From NCBI GenBank assembly GCA_011526105.1, contig WYAZ01000139.1, positions 82,866-146,865 of the forward strand: a stretch of 64,000 nt of DNA. Direction: 5' to 3'. Source of the stretch: Deltaproteobacteria bacterium. GTDB taxonomy: Bacteria > Myxococcota > Kuafuiibacteriia > Kuafuiibacteriales > Kuafuiibacteriaceae. The notes under the pieces are model-generated. The model was not told where the DNA came from and did no database searches. It worked only from the letters and a program-made list of their open reading frames with translations. Positions within the stretch are counted from its first letter, which is position 1; each line of letters begins with the position of its first letter. Of the stretch, positions 44,826-53,140 are shown in pieces. Made by a program: the position numbers and the translations under genes.

Positions 44826-45103
44826 TGGCTTCGTTTCCTCCATCCTCGAGCAAGACCGGGGCAAAGAAGGCCGAAGCCGCTCGTGAGACCGAGCAGTCGC
44901 TTCTGACCGCGAAGACCGCGATTCGAGATCTGATGCTCAGACCGCGCGAAGAGCGAGACGCCCTGCTCGAGAAGCTCGCCGCGGAAGTGCTCGCTCAAGA
45001 ACAGCGCCTTCAGGACCTCGAGCTTCCCGCCAAACGTCGCCTGAGCGCTTTGAAAGAGGTCCTCTCGGTCCTCAAGGAGGCGTCCGAAGCCCGCTCGGAC
45101 TGA
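44825..45103 (+). CDS. Small coiled-coil protein in the ATPase cassette
   Basis: A 92-residue, mostly helical protein. After a Ser/Lys-rich start, residues about 20-88 carry Leu/Ala heptad spacing (TAIRDLMLRPREERDALLEKL, AEVLAQEQRLQDLELPAKRRL, in parts), consistent with a coiled coil. No family recognised. Start overlaps the preceding stop, so the two proteins are made together and may interact. Confidence 0.8.
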   Translation: MASFPPSSSKTGAKKAEAARETEQSLLTAKTAIRDLMLRPREERDALLEKLAAEVLAQEQRLQDLELPAKRRLSALKEVLSVLKEASEARSD

Positions 45104-45242
45104 TCGCTCCCCCCACTCCCCGTCCAAACCCGAGCGTGTTATGCGTGGGCCGCTTTCGGCCGACCGGGGCTTCCGGTGCGCGCGCTCACGCCGCACCAGT
45201 TCGTGGCCTCTGGCGGTCGAATGAGTGAGGGAAACAATATCC

Positions 45243-46565
45243 ATGCTGCGTAATCGTCTCCACCCTTGGCTCCTCGCAACCTTCGTCTCCGGCGGCCTCG
45301 TCGCCTGTGACTCGAACCCCACGATCGACCCCGGTGTCACACTGACCGCTCAGGGCAAGGCGCTCCAAGCGGACGGAACGCCGCTCGCCAACGCCGAGGT
45401 CAAGCTCATCCGCTACTTCGATGAGAACCGCATCGCGGCGATTCGCTTGCAGCCCTCCATCAACGACCTCTTCGAGTGCACCCAAGGCGCGAGCTGTCAG
45501 ATCCCTGGCCTCTCGAGCCTGCAGATCGCCTTCGTAAAGAGCGTGATGACCGACGACAGCGGCAACTTCGAGCTCAAGTTCACCGGGGCCGAGATCGCAG
45601 TGGTCGGCGGCATGACCGACGCCATGGGCAACGTCGAGGGTTCGAACCTCGTCATCGTCGTCAAGGATCCCGGCGATAGCGCGGGCAAAGCCGGCGTCTA
45701 CACCAAAGATCACGTCTTCTCTGGCGCCGACTTCACGTGGGTCACCGGCGAACTCCGCTTCTGGGACGCGCAGGCGACGGTCAGCTACGACAACCCGTCC
45801 GTGGGCCTCGTCGGCTTCACTTGGAACAAGCTCGCCGACCCCGCCAACGGGGGTCGCAACTTCTATCGCCTCGAGGTCGGCGGCGAGAACAGCGCCAAGC
45901 TCGTGATTCGGTGCCAAGCCGGCTCCGAAGTGGTCGCGGGCGGATGCTCCGAAGTGGGCACCGAGCAGCTCGGACGCTCGATCTCCGCGTACTCGCTCTA
46001 CAGCTACTACTCCGACGCCGGCATGTTCTCCGCGTACGTGAACGGGGACGGGGTGATGTATCGCTTCCGCACCAAGTTCACGATTCCGCCGACGCCCGTC
46101 CCTCAGCCCACCGGCACCCCGGCGGGCATCGCGGGCATCTGGGCGGTGGGCAGCGGCGCCGACCAAGCGCTCAAGAACACGCGCGCGGATGACAACGACG
46201 TCGCCACCCGCGAGCCCATCACGAACAACGCCACGTCGATCTACGTGAAGTTCGAGTCGGGGGCCGAACTCTCCGATGGCGGCCTCTTGAACTCGCTCAT
46301 GAACGACGCTTACGCCGGATGTGTGGTCATCGAGACCAACACCAGCATCTTCGACACCATCGCCGACGCCAAGAGCAACACCCAGGGCTGGACCAGCAAG
46401 GGCAAGTTCTGCGGCGGTAACGGCAGCGACAAGGCGCTGTCGGCGCTCATCAACTTCAGCCCGCGCCAGCTCACCCCGTGGATGCGTTTCCGCATCGAAG
46501 CCGGTAGCGGCGGCAACCCGTACTATCAGGAGATCGGCGAGGTCGCGGCCTTCCGCGGCGAGTAG
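45243..46565 (+). CDS. Lipoprotein with carboxypeptidase-regulatory-like domain
   Basis: A 440-residue lipoprotein; lipobox VAC at about residue 21. The N-terminal 95 residues of the mature part have GKALQADGTPLANAEVKLI and DDSGNFELKF, as in carboxypeptidase regulatory-like or DUF4480-type beta sandwiches. The remainder is beta-rich with repeated Asn/Gly/Ser turns and four cysteines, and is not recognised. The ATG at 45243 begins the signal; a GTG at 45225 is also in frame. It precedes the AtoE gene by 9 bases. Confidence 0.85.
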   Translation: MLRNRLHPWLLATFVSGGLVACDSNPTIDPGVTLTAQGKALQADGTPLANAEVKLIRYFDENRIAAIRLQPSINDLFECTQGASCQIPGLSSLQIAFVKSVMTDDSGNFELKFTGAEIAVVGGMTDAMGNVEGSNLVIVVKDPGDSAGKAGVYTKDHVFSGADFTWVTGELRFWDAQATVSYDNPSVGLVGFTWNKLADPANGGRNFYRLEVGGENSAKLVIRCQAGSEVVAGGCSEVGTEQLGRSISAYSLYSYYSDAGMFSAYVNGDGVMYRFRTKFTIPPTPVPQPTGTPAGIAGIWAVGSGADQALKNTRADDNDVATREPITNNATSIYVKFESGAELSDGGLLNSLMNDAYAGCVVIETNTSIFDTIADAKSNTQGWTSKGKFCGGNGSDKALSALINFSPRQLTPWMRFRIEAGSGGNPYYQEIGEVAAFRGE

Positions 46566-46574
46566 AGCGCGCTC

Positions 46575-47939
46575 GTGATCAGGGCCCTCGGGGCATCGCT
46601 CGCGCGGCTGTTCCGAGCCGTCACCCCGGACCCCTTCCTCCTCGCCATCGGCCTGACCGCGCTCACCGCGGTCTTGGCTTTGCTCCTGACCCCCATCGGA
46701 GCCGGTGAGCTCGTCGACGCCTGGCAGGGCCCGCGCGGCTTCTTTGGGCTCCTCGGCTTCTCCATGCAGATGTGTCTGGTGCTCGTCACCGGACACGCGC
46801 TCGCCAGCGCGCCGGTTGTGCAGGGGGTCTTTCGGCGCGTGGCGGAGTGGCCGAGGAGCGCGGGCGCGGCCGGCGCGATGGTGGCGGCGGTATCCATGGG
46901 CTTCGCGCTCCTCAACTGGGGCCTCGGCCTCATGGTGGGCGCCATCCTCTCGAAGCGGGTGGCGGAGAGCGCGGCGCGCCGAGGTCTCGTACTTCACTAT
47001 CCGCTCATCGCCGCCGCCGGCTACACCGGGATGCTCGTCTGGCACGGCGGCTTCTCCGGCACCGCGCCGCTCAAGGTGACCACCCGTCCCGACCTCATCG
47101 AGCTGCTCGGTCCCGAGCTCGGGGCGGTGGTCCCCACGCTGCCCATCTTCGAGACCCTGCTCTCGCCGCTCAACCTGGTGACCACGCTCGGGCTCTGGGT
47201 GCTCGTGCCGCTCCTCATCTACGCGATGACCCCTTCGGCCGGCGAATCGACGCCTTTGGTGCTCGAGGATACCGAAGCGAAGGACGATGCACCGATGGCG
47301 CCGAGTGACCCCTCTTGGACCGAGCGGCTCGAGGCCAGCCCGCTCGTGACGCTCGTCCTGGTCGTGCCGCTCGCTGCGTATGTCGTGCGCTACCTGGGCG
47401 CGAAGGGGTTCGGGAACATCGATCTCAACTTCGTGAACGTCGTGCTCCTCACCGCGGGTCTGTTGCTCCACGCGCGCCCGCGATCGTACCTTCGCGCGGT
47501 CGAGACCGCGGTCTCGGGCTGCGCGGGCATCATCCTGCAGTTCCCACTCTACGGCGGCATCATGGGTATGATGGCGGTGAGCGGCCTCGCGAAGCTGCTC
47601 GCGGCGGCGGCGGTCACCCTCTCGAGCCCGTCGACCTATCTCGTGTTCACCTTCCTATCGGCGGGGCTCATCAACCTCTTCGTACCCAGCGGGGGTGGTC
47701 AGTGGGCCATCCAGGGCCCCATCGCGCTCCAAGCGGCCGACCAGCTGGGTCTTTCGCTCTCGAGCGCGGTCATGGCCGTGGCCTACGGAGACCAGTGGAC
47801 CAACATGCTTCAGCCGTTCTGGGCGCTGCCACTGCTCGGGCTCACCGGCGTTCGCGCCCGCGACATGATGGGCTACACTGCGGTCATTTTCCTGGCCTCG
47901 GGGGTGTGGTTCGTAGCGCTGCTCTCGATTTTCGGTTAG
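46575..47939 (+). CDS. atoE: Short-chain fatty acid transporter AtoE
   Basis: A 454-residue integral membrane protein with about ten or more hydrophobic helices. The AtoE family blocks are visible: TPDPFLLAIGLTALT near the start, MQMCLVLVTGHALASAP, ALLNWGLGLMVGAILS, AAGYTGMLVWHGGFSGTAPL, NLFVPSGGGQWAIQGPI and AYGDQWTNMLQPFWALPLL. It imports short-chain fatty acids such as acetoacetate or butyrate. GTG start. No ato enzyme genes are adjacent, so it stands alone in a transcript starting with the lipoprotein gene. Confidence 0.93.
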   Translation: MIRALGASLARLFRAVTPDPFLLAIGLTALTAVLALLLTPIGAGELVDAWQGPRGFFGLLGFSMQMCLVLVTGHALASAPVVQGVFRRVAEWPRSAGAAGAMVAAVSMGFALLNWGLGLMVGAILSKRVAESAARRGLVLHYPLIAAAGYTGMLVWHGGFSGTAPLKVTTRPDLIELLGPELGAVVPTLPIFETLLSPLNLVTTLGLWVLVPLLIYAMTPSAGESTPLVLEDTEAKDDAPMAPSDPSWTERLEASPLVTLVLVVPLAAYVVRYLGAKGFGNIDLNFVNVVLLTAGLLLHARPRSYLRAVETAVSGCAGIILQFPLYGGIMGMMAVSGLAKLLAAAAVTLSSPSTYLVFTFLSAGLINLFVPSGGGQWAIQGPIALQAADQLGLSLSSAVMAVAYGDQWTNMLQPFWALPLLGLTGVRARDMMGYTAVIFLASGVWFVALLSIFG

Positions 47940-47952
47940 GAGCTTTGACCCC

Positions 47953-48738
47953 ATGGTGGCGCGCCAGGAAAGGCTCACGGGCCTCATCCGCTCGGTGCTC
48001 GTGCCGATGCTCGAGCCGGCGGGTTTTGTGCACCGTGAGCTTCACTTCGTCCGCAACGAGGGCGAAGTCATCGAGGTGGTGGAGGTACAGCCCTCCATCT
48101 ACGGTTCTCGCTTCACCGTGAACTTTGGCCTCGACCTCGAGTTCCTCGAGCCTCTGGCTCCATGGATCCCGCGTCCCAAGCTCGGGCCCCACGCGCAAGA
48201 CTGCTTGCGCTGGATTCGGCTCGGCGAGCTTCTGCCCGGCCAAGAAGATCGCTGGTGGAGCTTCGAGAGCGAGCACGCACGCCAGGCCTCGGGGAACGAG
48301 ATCGCCTCCTTGGTCGCCAAGTACGGGCTGAAGTGGCTCACGCGTCACCGGAAGAAGGACGCGTTTTTTCGGCACGCCGAGGCGCGGCTCGCACGTTCGC
48401 GGAGCCCTCGGCGTCCCTTCGGGCGCTTCGAAGAGCTTCGCCTCTACTGTGCCATCGCGGCCTGGACCGAACGCGATGCCGAAGTGGCGAACGTGGTGGA
48501 GGCTTGCCGGCGGACGTGGCCGGCAGAGCGCGAGCATCTCGAAGAAGCTCGGCGCTTGTTCCTCGCGGCCACCGGTCGCCGCCGAGCCCCAAAGGTCCCG
48601 GACGGGCTGAGCGCGCTGCTCACTTACGTCGAATCCACCCGGACGGCGCTTCCTTCGGAGGCTTCTTCGGCGCGGGTGCGACGGGCGCCGCGGCCTTCGT
48701 CGCGGTCCGAGCGCTCTCGATCACCTCGGTCGAGATGA
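47953..48738 (+). CDS. DUF4304-like protein
   Basis: A 261-residue cytoplasmic protein. Residues 5-130 have the pattern of DUF4304: LIRSVLVPMLEPAGFVHRELHFVR, VIEVVEVQPSIYGSRFTVNFGLDL (parts), LRWIRLGELLPG and WWSFESEHA. The family has no known function. The C-terminal 30 residues are Arg/Ser-rich and the gene overlaps the convergent gene downstream by 119 bases, so the true end of expression or an error near the 3' end should be checked. An AGGAG ribosome site precedes the ATG. Confidence 0.76.
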   Translation: MVARQERLTGLIRSVLVPMLEPAGFVHRELHFVRNEGEVIEVVEVQPSIYGSRFTVNFGLDLEFLEPLAPWIPRPKLGPHAQDCLRWIRLGELLPGQEDRWWSFESEHARQASGNEIASLVAKYGLKWLTRHRKKDAFFRHAEARLARSRSPRRPFGRFEELRLYCAIAAWTERDAEVANVVEACRRTWPAEREHLEEARRLFLAATGRRRAPKVPDGLSALLTYVESTRTALPSEASSARVRRAPRPSSRSERSRSPRSR

Positions 48739-49363
48739 TGAGCAGCCGGTTCGAGTCCCACTCGACGGTCCTCGAGTAGCCCACGAACCGAGCGCGATCG
48801 TCGAAGACGGGCATGCCTTTGGCGAGCCTCAAGTCCGAGAGCAGCAAGCCCTCGACCTCGGAGTCGTGACCCAGATCGGTGAGCACCCCATCGAGCAGAT
48901 AGGGCTCTATCGTGGCGGACAACGCAAACACCGGCTGATCCACGCTGCGGTCTTTGGCCCGGCTCACGCTCGCGACCTCGATACCGATGGTCTTCACGTC
49001 GGCCTCCGGCTCGAGCACTGCGACTCTGCGCTCTACGTCGTGCAGGAGCACCTTCGCGGCGATAGGTTTGCCGATGGGCCCGCGCACGGACACCGAAGCG
49101 ACCTTGTCGACGATGAAGTTGAGACAGACGATGCGCCGGGGTGCGATGGCGACACCAAAGCCGTCCTGGACCTCGTCTTTGAAGGCGTCGCCCTTGGTGG
49201 GGATGGGCTTGGCGGAGACGTACACGACCTGCTTCAAAAGCTTCTCGACCATGCGCTCGCGGTCGCGATGATCGAGGGGGTCGACCGGGCGCCATGGTGC
49301 GGCGGCGGCGGAGGCGGAGAGGGCAGAGAGGCAAGCCGCCCAGATCAGGTGCTCGAGCTTCAT
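48620..49363 (-). CDS. Secreted protein, possibly a degenerate trypsin-like fold
   Basis: A 247-residue protein with a signal peptide (AAAAPW cleavage). Residues about 40-200 alternate short strands: DGFGVAIAPRRIVCLNFIVDKVASVSVRG (in parts), AAKVLLHDVERRVAVLEPE, PVFALSATIEPYLLDGVLTDLG and GMPVFDDRARFVGYSR. This strand order recalls HtrA/trypsin-like domains, but the His/Asp/Ser triad is not seen. The tail is Pro/Ala/Lys-rich. The ATG overlaps the stop of the beta-helix protein gene (ATGA), so it is the last gene of that operon. Confidence 0.8.
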   Translation of the reverse strand: MKLEHLIWAACLSALSASAAAAPWRPVDPLDHRDRERMVEKLLKQVVYVSAKPIPTKGDAFKDEVQDGFGVAIAPRRIVCLNFIVDKVASVSVRGPIGKPIAAKVLLHDVERRVAVLEPEADVKTIGIEVASVSRAKDRSVDQPVFALSATIEPYLLDGVLTDLGHDSEVEGLLLSDLRLAKGMPVFDDRARFVGYSRTVEWDSNRLLIISTEVIESARTATKAAAPVAPAPKKPPKEAPSGWIRRK

Positions 49364-50652
49364 CGCGCTCCGCCTTCCTGGCCGAGCGGCACGAGCGTGC
49401 CTCGGTCGCGCACGTGAGGCTGACCGGCAGGCATGTCCTTGGGCACTTCGCTGACGACCTCGTCGGGTCGCATGACGATGACGGTGTCGTTGGGGATCTC
49501 GCGCCCGGACTGGATGAGCACCTTGGCTGCGACCCGGGCTCGATGCCCGACGCACGAACCCAAGAAGGCGCGCTCCGTGCTCACCAGAGCCCCATGGTGG
49601 CTCACTTTCACGTGTCCGATGAACTTCGCGTCCACGAACCCGGCCCAGGGGTTGATGTAGGCGCCTTCACCCACCAGGCACATCTGGAACTTGTAGTTGC
49701 CCACGGTCGCGTCCGGGTACGTGACGATGCTGACCCCAAACGTATTCTCGGTCACGAGCGTTCGGTCACCGATGACGGAGTTCAAGAGGACCGCGTGGTC
49801 GGAGACGATGACCCCAGGCCCAAGGATGGAGTTTCGGACCGTGGCCTGCGGCCCCACCACGACCCCGTCGCCCAGGATGGATCCGGAGACGTGGGCGGTG
49901 GGGTGGATCTTCACGCCGCGCCCGCGTCGGACCAGCCGAAGGAGCAGACGTTCGCGGGTGAACGCGAAGCCGAGCAACACACGGAAAAGCGCCCAAAGTG
50001 GCCGCTTTCGGAGCAGCTCCATCCAACGGATCCCGAAGGCGATCTGATTGAGCCACAACACGTGCACCCAGTGCTCGATCGAGCACACGATCGTGGAGGT
50101 GACCGGATAACGCAGTATCGGTCGCGGGTCGTCCTGCGAGGGGATGACCGGGAGCGGGATGTCCACCACGATGACCCGCTTGGGCACGAGGGCTCGGCGA
50201 GCGCCGCCGACGATGGTGCGGAGCCAGGCCGCCGCGTCGTTTGTGGCCGCCGGCAGATCCGCTCCGTCCACGCGCACCATGTCGTGTACGATCTGGCTGC
50301 TTTCGTTTACGACGCTGCTGAGCGGGCGTGTGTACTCCACCGAAGCGTCCACCGCGAGCGCGAGCGCGACCGGTGACTTCAGCTTCTTCGTGGCCTTGAG
50401 GAAGTCCGCCGCCGCCTTCTCGGAGACGTAGAGTCGGTCGAGCAAGAGAACCACTGGGCCCGCAGGGGCGCTCTTCACCAACTCGATCGCCTCGGCGGGG
50501 CTCGCGACCCGCAGGACCTCCAGGCCCAACTTCGAGAAGGCACGGTCCTGCGTCTCCTTCAGCCGTTCGCCGGAGAAGAAGGCGAGGGCGGCCGGATCGC
50601 CAAAGGGTGCGATGACCGTGCCCGAAGCCAAGATGATCGCCCGACCGGTCAC
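49360..50652 (-). CDS. Left-handed beta-helix protein with N-terminal domain (paralogue 1)
   Basis: A 430-residue cytoplasmic protein, using GTG at 50652; TTG at 50688 would add 12 residues. The N-terminal 180 residues form an alpha/beta region beginning ASGTVIAPFGDPAAL. After STIVCSIEHWVHVLWL and a basic helix, residues about 245-405 carry hexapeptide repeats (IHPTAH, VSGSIL, VVVGPQATV) of a left-handed beta helix, followed by GHRARVAAKVLIQSGREIPNDTVIVMRP. Such helices occur in sugar and acyl transferases (LpxA, GlmU). It shares EHWVHVLWL and the C-terminal block with its neighbour. Activity is not assigned. Confidence 0.85.
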   Translation of the reverse strand: MTGRAIILASGTVIAPFGDPAALAFFSGERLKETQDRAFSKLGLEVLRVASPAEAIELVKSAPAGPVVLLLDRLYVSEKAAADFLKATKKLKSPVALALAVDASVEYTRPLSSVVNESSQIVHDMVRVDGADLPAATNDAAAWLRTIVGGARRALVPKRVIVVDIPLPVIPSQDDPRPILRYPVTSTIVCSIEHWVHVLWLNQIAFGIRWMELLRKRPLWALFRVLLGFAFTRERLLLRLVRRGRGVKIHPTAHVSGSILGDGVVVGPQATVRNSILGPGVIVSDHAVLLNSVIGDRTLVTENTFGVSIVTYPDATVGNYKFQMCLVGEGAYINPWAGFVDAKFIGHVKVSHHGALVSTERAFLGSCVGHRARVAAKVLIQSGREIPNDTVIVMRPDEVVSEVPKDMPAGQPHVRDRGTLVPLGQEGGAR

Positions 50653-50695
50653 GCGCGGTAACTTTTCCGATCTGTGAAGCTTGTGCAAGCCACGC

Positions 50696-51760
50696 TCACT
50701 GCACCTCGTCCGGGCGCTCGTTTGGACGAAGCTGCTCGTAGGGCACCAGCGCGGCCTCGTCCCAGCACATGGGTGTTCCCGCGGGGGCCTCGGTCACGCG
50801 CATGACGCCCTCTTCGCGCCGCATCACGACGACCGCGCCATTGGGCAGCGCTCGGCCGGGGGCGACGATGGTGCGCGCCCCCAGGCTCGCTCGATGGCCC
50901 GCGCATCCGCCCACCGCGATGCGCCCCGTGTCGCGCGACTCGCCGAGGTGTTCGACCTTCACCGTCTCCGTGTGCCCTTCGTTCCAGAAGATCACCCCAG
51001 TGGTGAGAAACACCTGACGCCCGAGGATGGTGTCGCGGAGAAGCAGGCTGGCCAAGGTGCTCTCGCCCAGCGAGACCACGCTGGAGAACGACGCGTCCGC
51101 CAAGGTGTGCGTTTTCGCTTCGAGGACCGAGCGCGTGACCTTGGTGAAGTCGGAGAGCTTTGAGCCGGCGCCGATGTAGCTGTGCCTCACCGAACAGAAG
51201 GGACCGATCTCGGCGCCGGGACCGATGACCGAACCCTCGACGATGGCGGTGGGGTGGATGATGGCTCCTTCGCCGATGGCGTTTCGCGCGAGACCGCGGC
51301 GCGCGCTCGTGAGGGGGTGTATCCTCGCCAAGCGCCGACCCACGAGCGCCGGCCAGAGCCACAGGACATGCACCCAATGTTCGACGTGGGCGGCGACCAG
51401 CCCAGTGGAGGGCAGGTCGAGGTGATGGGGGCCCGGCCCCAGGCGCGGCAGATCCCGCCGGTGCGTGGGAACCTCGAGATCGACGGTGAGCGTGGTGGTG
51501 GCCTCACGGAGTGCGGCCAGCGTCTCGCCGGGCGCGTTTGCAAAGACGTCGAACAGGTACAGATCGCCCTGGGTCTCGACGCTCGAGACCGGAGCAAAGG
51601 GCAGAGCAGCAGCGCTCTTCTTCGGGAGGGCGAGGCGCTTGGGCTTGCCGGCGGCGCCATCGAAGAAGGCCCGCAGAATGGGGCCGCTCGCGAAGGCCGC
51701 GTCCGAGCAGATGAGGGGGGCGTCCAAGAGACCAACGGAGGCCAGCTCGTCTTCGCGCAA
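50696..51760 (-). CDS. Left-handed beta-helix protein (paralogue 2), start unresolved
   Basis: A 354-residue reading from TTG at 51760. It has AHVEHWVHVLWLW, then hexapeptide repeats (IIHPTA, IVEGSV, IGPGAE) and GHRASLGARTIVAPGRALPNGAVVVMRR, parallel to the downstream protein. Sequence similarity to paralogue 1 continues upstream of 51760: codons to about 51850 encode VLDTGTRISPFGDRV, matching ASGTVIAPFGDPA. No ATG, GTG or TTG lies between the preceding stop and this block, so translation starts at ATT (51845-51847) or the gene carries a one-base shift near an out-of-frame ATG at 51858. Operon with the Fic-like gene and paralogue 1. Confidence 0.8.
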   Translation of the reverse strand: MREDELASVGLLDAPLICSDAAFASGPILRAFFDGAAGKPKRLALPKKSAAALPFAPVSSVETQGDLYLFDVFANAPGETLAALREATTTLTVDLEVPTHRRDLPRLGPGPHHLDLPSTGLVAAHVEHWVHVLWLWPALVGRRLARIHPLTSARRGLARNAIGEGAIIHPTAIVEGSVIGPGAEIGPFCSVRHSYIGAGSKLSDFTKVTRSVLEAKTHTLADASFSSVVSLGESTLASLLLRDTILGRQVFLTTGVIFWNEGHTETVKVEHLGESRDTGRIAVGGCAGHRASLGARTIVAPGRALPNGAVVVMRREEGVMRVTEAPAGTPMCWDEAALVPYEQLRPNERPDEVQ

Positions 51761-51886
51761 CTTGGCGAAGGTGCTTCCCAGACAGGGGAGGTCGGCGACC
51801 CGATCACCGAAGGGACTGATTCGGGTGCCTGTGTCGAGGACGCGAATGCGTGCAGCATACGCGGAGCCCGAGGGCTCGAAAAGGGA

Positions 51887-52678
51887 CTACCGAACGAGGG
51901 CGAGACCGCTGCGGCGACCGCTCTGCTTCTCGCGCTCTTCGAGCTCCTTCTTGATGAAGTCCATCGCGTTGTCGACGCAGTTGAACATCATGTCATTCAG
52001 GAACCGCTCCATGTCGCGGCGAGAGTGACGAAGGGTATCGTAGTAGCGCTGCCGCTCGGTCGCGTGGAAGATCACTGGCATGTAGCCGTGACGAAGGAGC
52101 ACGAAGTTGATCAGCAAGCGGCCGACCTTCCCCGAGTGCTTCGCGAACGGGAAGATGCTCATGAACTCCTGATGCAGGTGCGCGGCGTAGGCCACGGCCT
52201 CATCATCGTCCGGCTGGTTCTGCGCCGCCCAATGCATGAGCTTCTCGAAGCGCGGGACGATGTCCTGCGGCTGCGCGATGTCATGGAAGTAGGTCCGGTG
52301 CAGCGGGATGATCTTGCGATACTCGCCGGAGACGAAGTCCGAATCACCGACCCCGAACTTGTCGTGGAGGGTGTGGACGAACTCGAGGTCGATGGGCTTG
52401 CTTCGCGTGGAGACGGAGCCCCGCATGAAGTCGAGCGCGACCTTCAGGTTTCGAATGGGATAGTAGGTGTCGGGGGCGATGGGACGCCCACCCAGCGCCG
52501 AGCCCAGCTCCGCGTGGGTCACCACGATGCCTTCGAGGGCGTTCTCGTGGTACAGGACCGATAGTTCATACCTTCTTAGGAATTCCCCCCATAAGTCGGG
52601 GTGTTCCTCAGAAAGGGACCGCAGTTCCTCGGTCCGGTCGTCGATATCGTCAAAACGGTTGGATTCCCCAGAGCGCAT
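51887..52678 (-). CDS. Fic-fold protein with degenerate catalytic motif
   Basis: A 263-residue Fic-family protein. The helical bundle is clear: an alpha-inhibitory-like motif (YHENALEG near residue 43-50), IRNLKVALDFM, FVHTLHDKFGV, SGEYRKI and a Fic-core helix ending LLINFVLLRHGYMP. The catalytic motif HPFx[D/E]GNGRxxR reads F176-P-F-A-K180-H-S-G-K184-V-G-R187 here: the catalytic His is Phe, the acidic Mg ligand is Lys, Asn is Ser and Arg is Lys. Adenylylation is therefore unlikely. A GGGAGG ribosome site and a TTGACA promoter precede it. It heads the beta-helix operon. Confidence 0.9.
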   Translation of the reverse strand: MRSGESNRFDDIDDRTEELRSLSEEHPDLWGEFLRRYELSVLYHENALEGIVVTHAELGSALGGRPIAPDTYYPIRNLKVALDFMRGSVSTRSKPIDLEFVHTLHDKFGVGDSDFVSGEYRKIIPLHRTYFHDIAQPQDIVPRFEKLMHWAAQNQPDDDEAVAYAAHLHQEFMSIFPFAKHSGKVGRLLINFVLLRHGYMPVIFHATERQRYYDTLRHSRRDMERFLNDMMFNCVDNAMDFIKKELEEREKQSGRRSGLALVR

Positions 52679-52776
52679 TCAGGTTTTCCTCCCCTGTCTG
52701 TTCAAAGCCTCGGTGTTCCAGTACACCGGCGTCTCCGCCCTGATGCGCTAAGCATCTGGACTTACGATGCCTATCC

Positions 52777-52806
52777 TCGATAGCGATCCGCTTTCCGACC
52801 TGTCAA
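52777..52806 (-). promoter_or_regulatory. Sigma-70-like promoter of the Fic/beta-helix operon
   Basis: On the minus strand TTGACA (52801-52806) lies 18 bases before TATCGA (52777-52782), or 17 before CTATCG. The -10 overlaps an inverted repeat CTATC-ctc-GATAG at 52771-52783. The leader of about 95 bases contains two further small hairpins (52711-52728, 52742-52756). Confidence 0.52.
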
Positions 52807-53005
52807 CTGACGCCCCTTGTCATTCTTTAGCGACCCCGGACCTACATGTAATGGTCTGGAACTCTTTGTTTTTCTGTCGCGACCGGCCGAACGGCCCGGA
52901 TCCACTCGTGTTTCCGGTGTGCGGAAGTAGCCGAGTGATAACAGGGGGTTACGGGTCATCAGAGGGGCCTGTGATCGCGCTCAACGGCCTCCGCGCGGGG
53001 CCATT

Positions 53006-53080
53006 CTCACCCCTCTTCGAGGGGGTGAGTGTAGTCTCCAGGATCAGATACACCTAGGTGTGCCCACGCTCGGTGGGCAC
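53006..53080 (-). terminator. Pair of stem-loops after the patatin gene
   Basis: CTCACCCC (53006-53013) pairs with GGGGTGAG (53022-53029), and GTGCCCAC (53060-53067) pairs perfectly with GTGGGCAC (53073-53080). They lie 60-135 bases downstream of the patatin stop. No T-run follows on the minus strand, so they may stabilise the 3' end or act with Rho rather than being classical terminators. Confidence 0.42.
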
Positions 53081-53140
53081 TTCTCAATTGTTACAAAATG
53101 AAGACGACGCGCTGCGTTGGCCTCTCAGGCCTGCCCAGCT

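Larger units (their letters stand above)
52679..53140. other. Intergenic stretch with several hairpins
   Basis: 462 bases without a convincing gene. It holds the promoter and leader of the Fic operon (about 52680-52810), an unremarkable middle, and two stem-loops near the patatin gene. A 96-codon plus-strand open frame at 52767-53057 has no ribosome site and no recognisable content. Confidence 0.6.

Noticed and set aside
48735..48775. A tRNA T-loop-like GGTTCGAGTCCCAC
   Set aside because: It lies in coding sequence of the secreted protein gene, with no acceptor or anticodon arms around it.
52767..53057. A 96-residue plus-strand gene in the gap before the patatin gene
   Set aside because: No ribosome site, no homology-like features, and it overlaps the Fic promoter and the hairpins.
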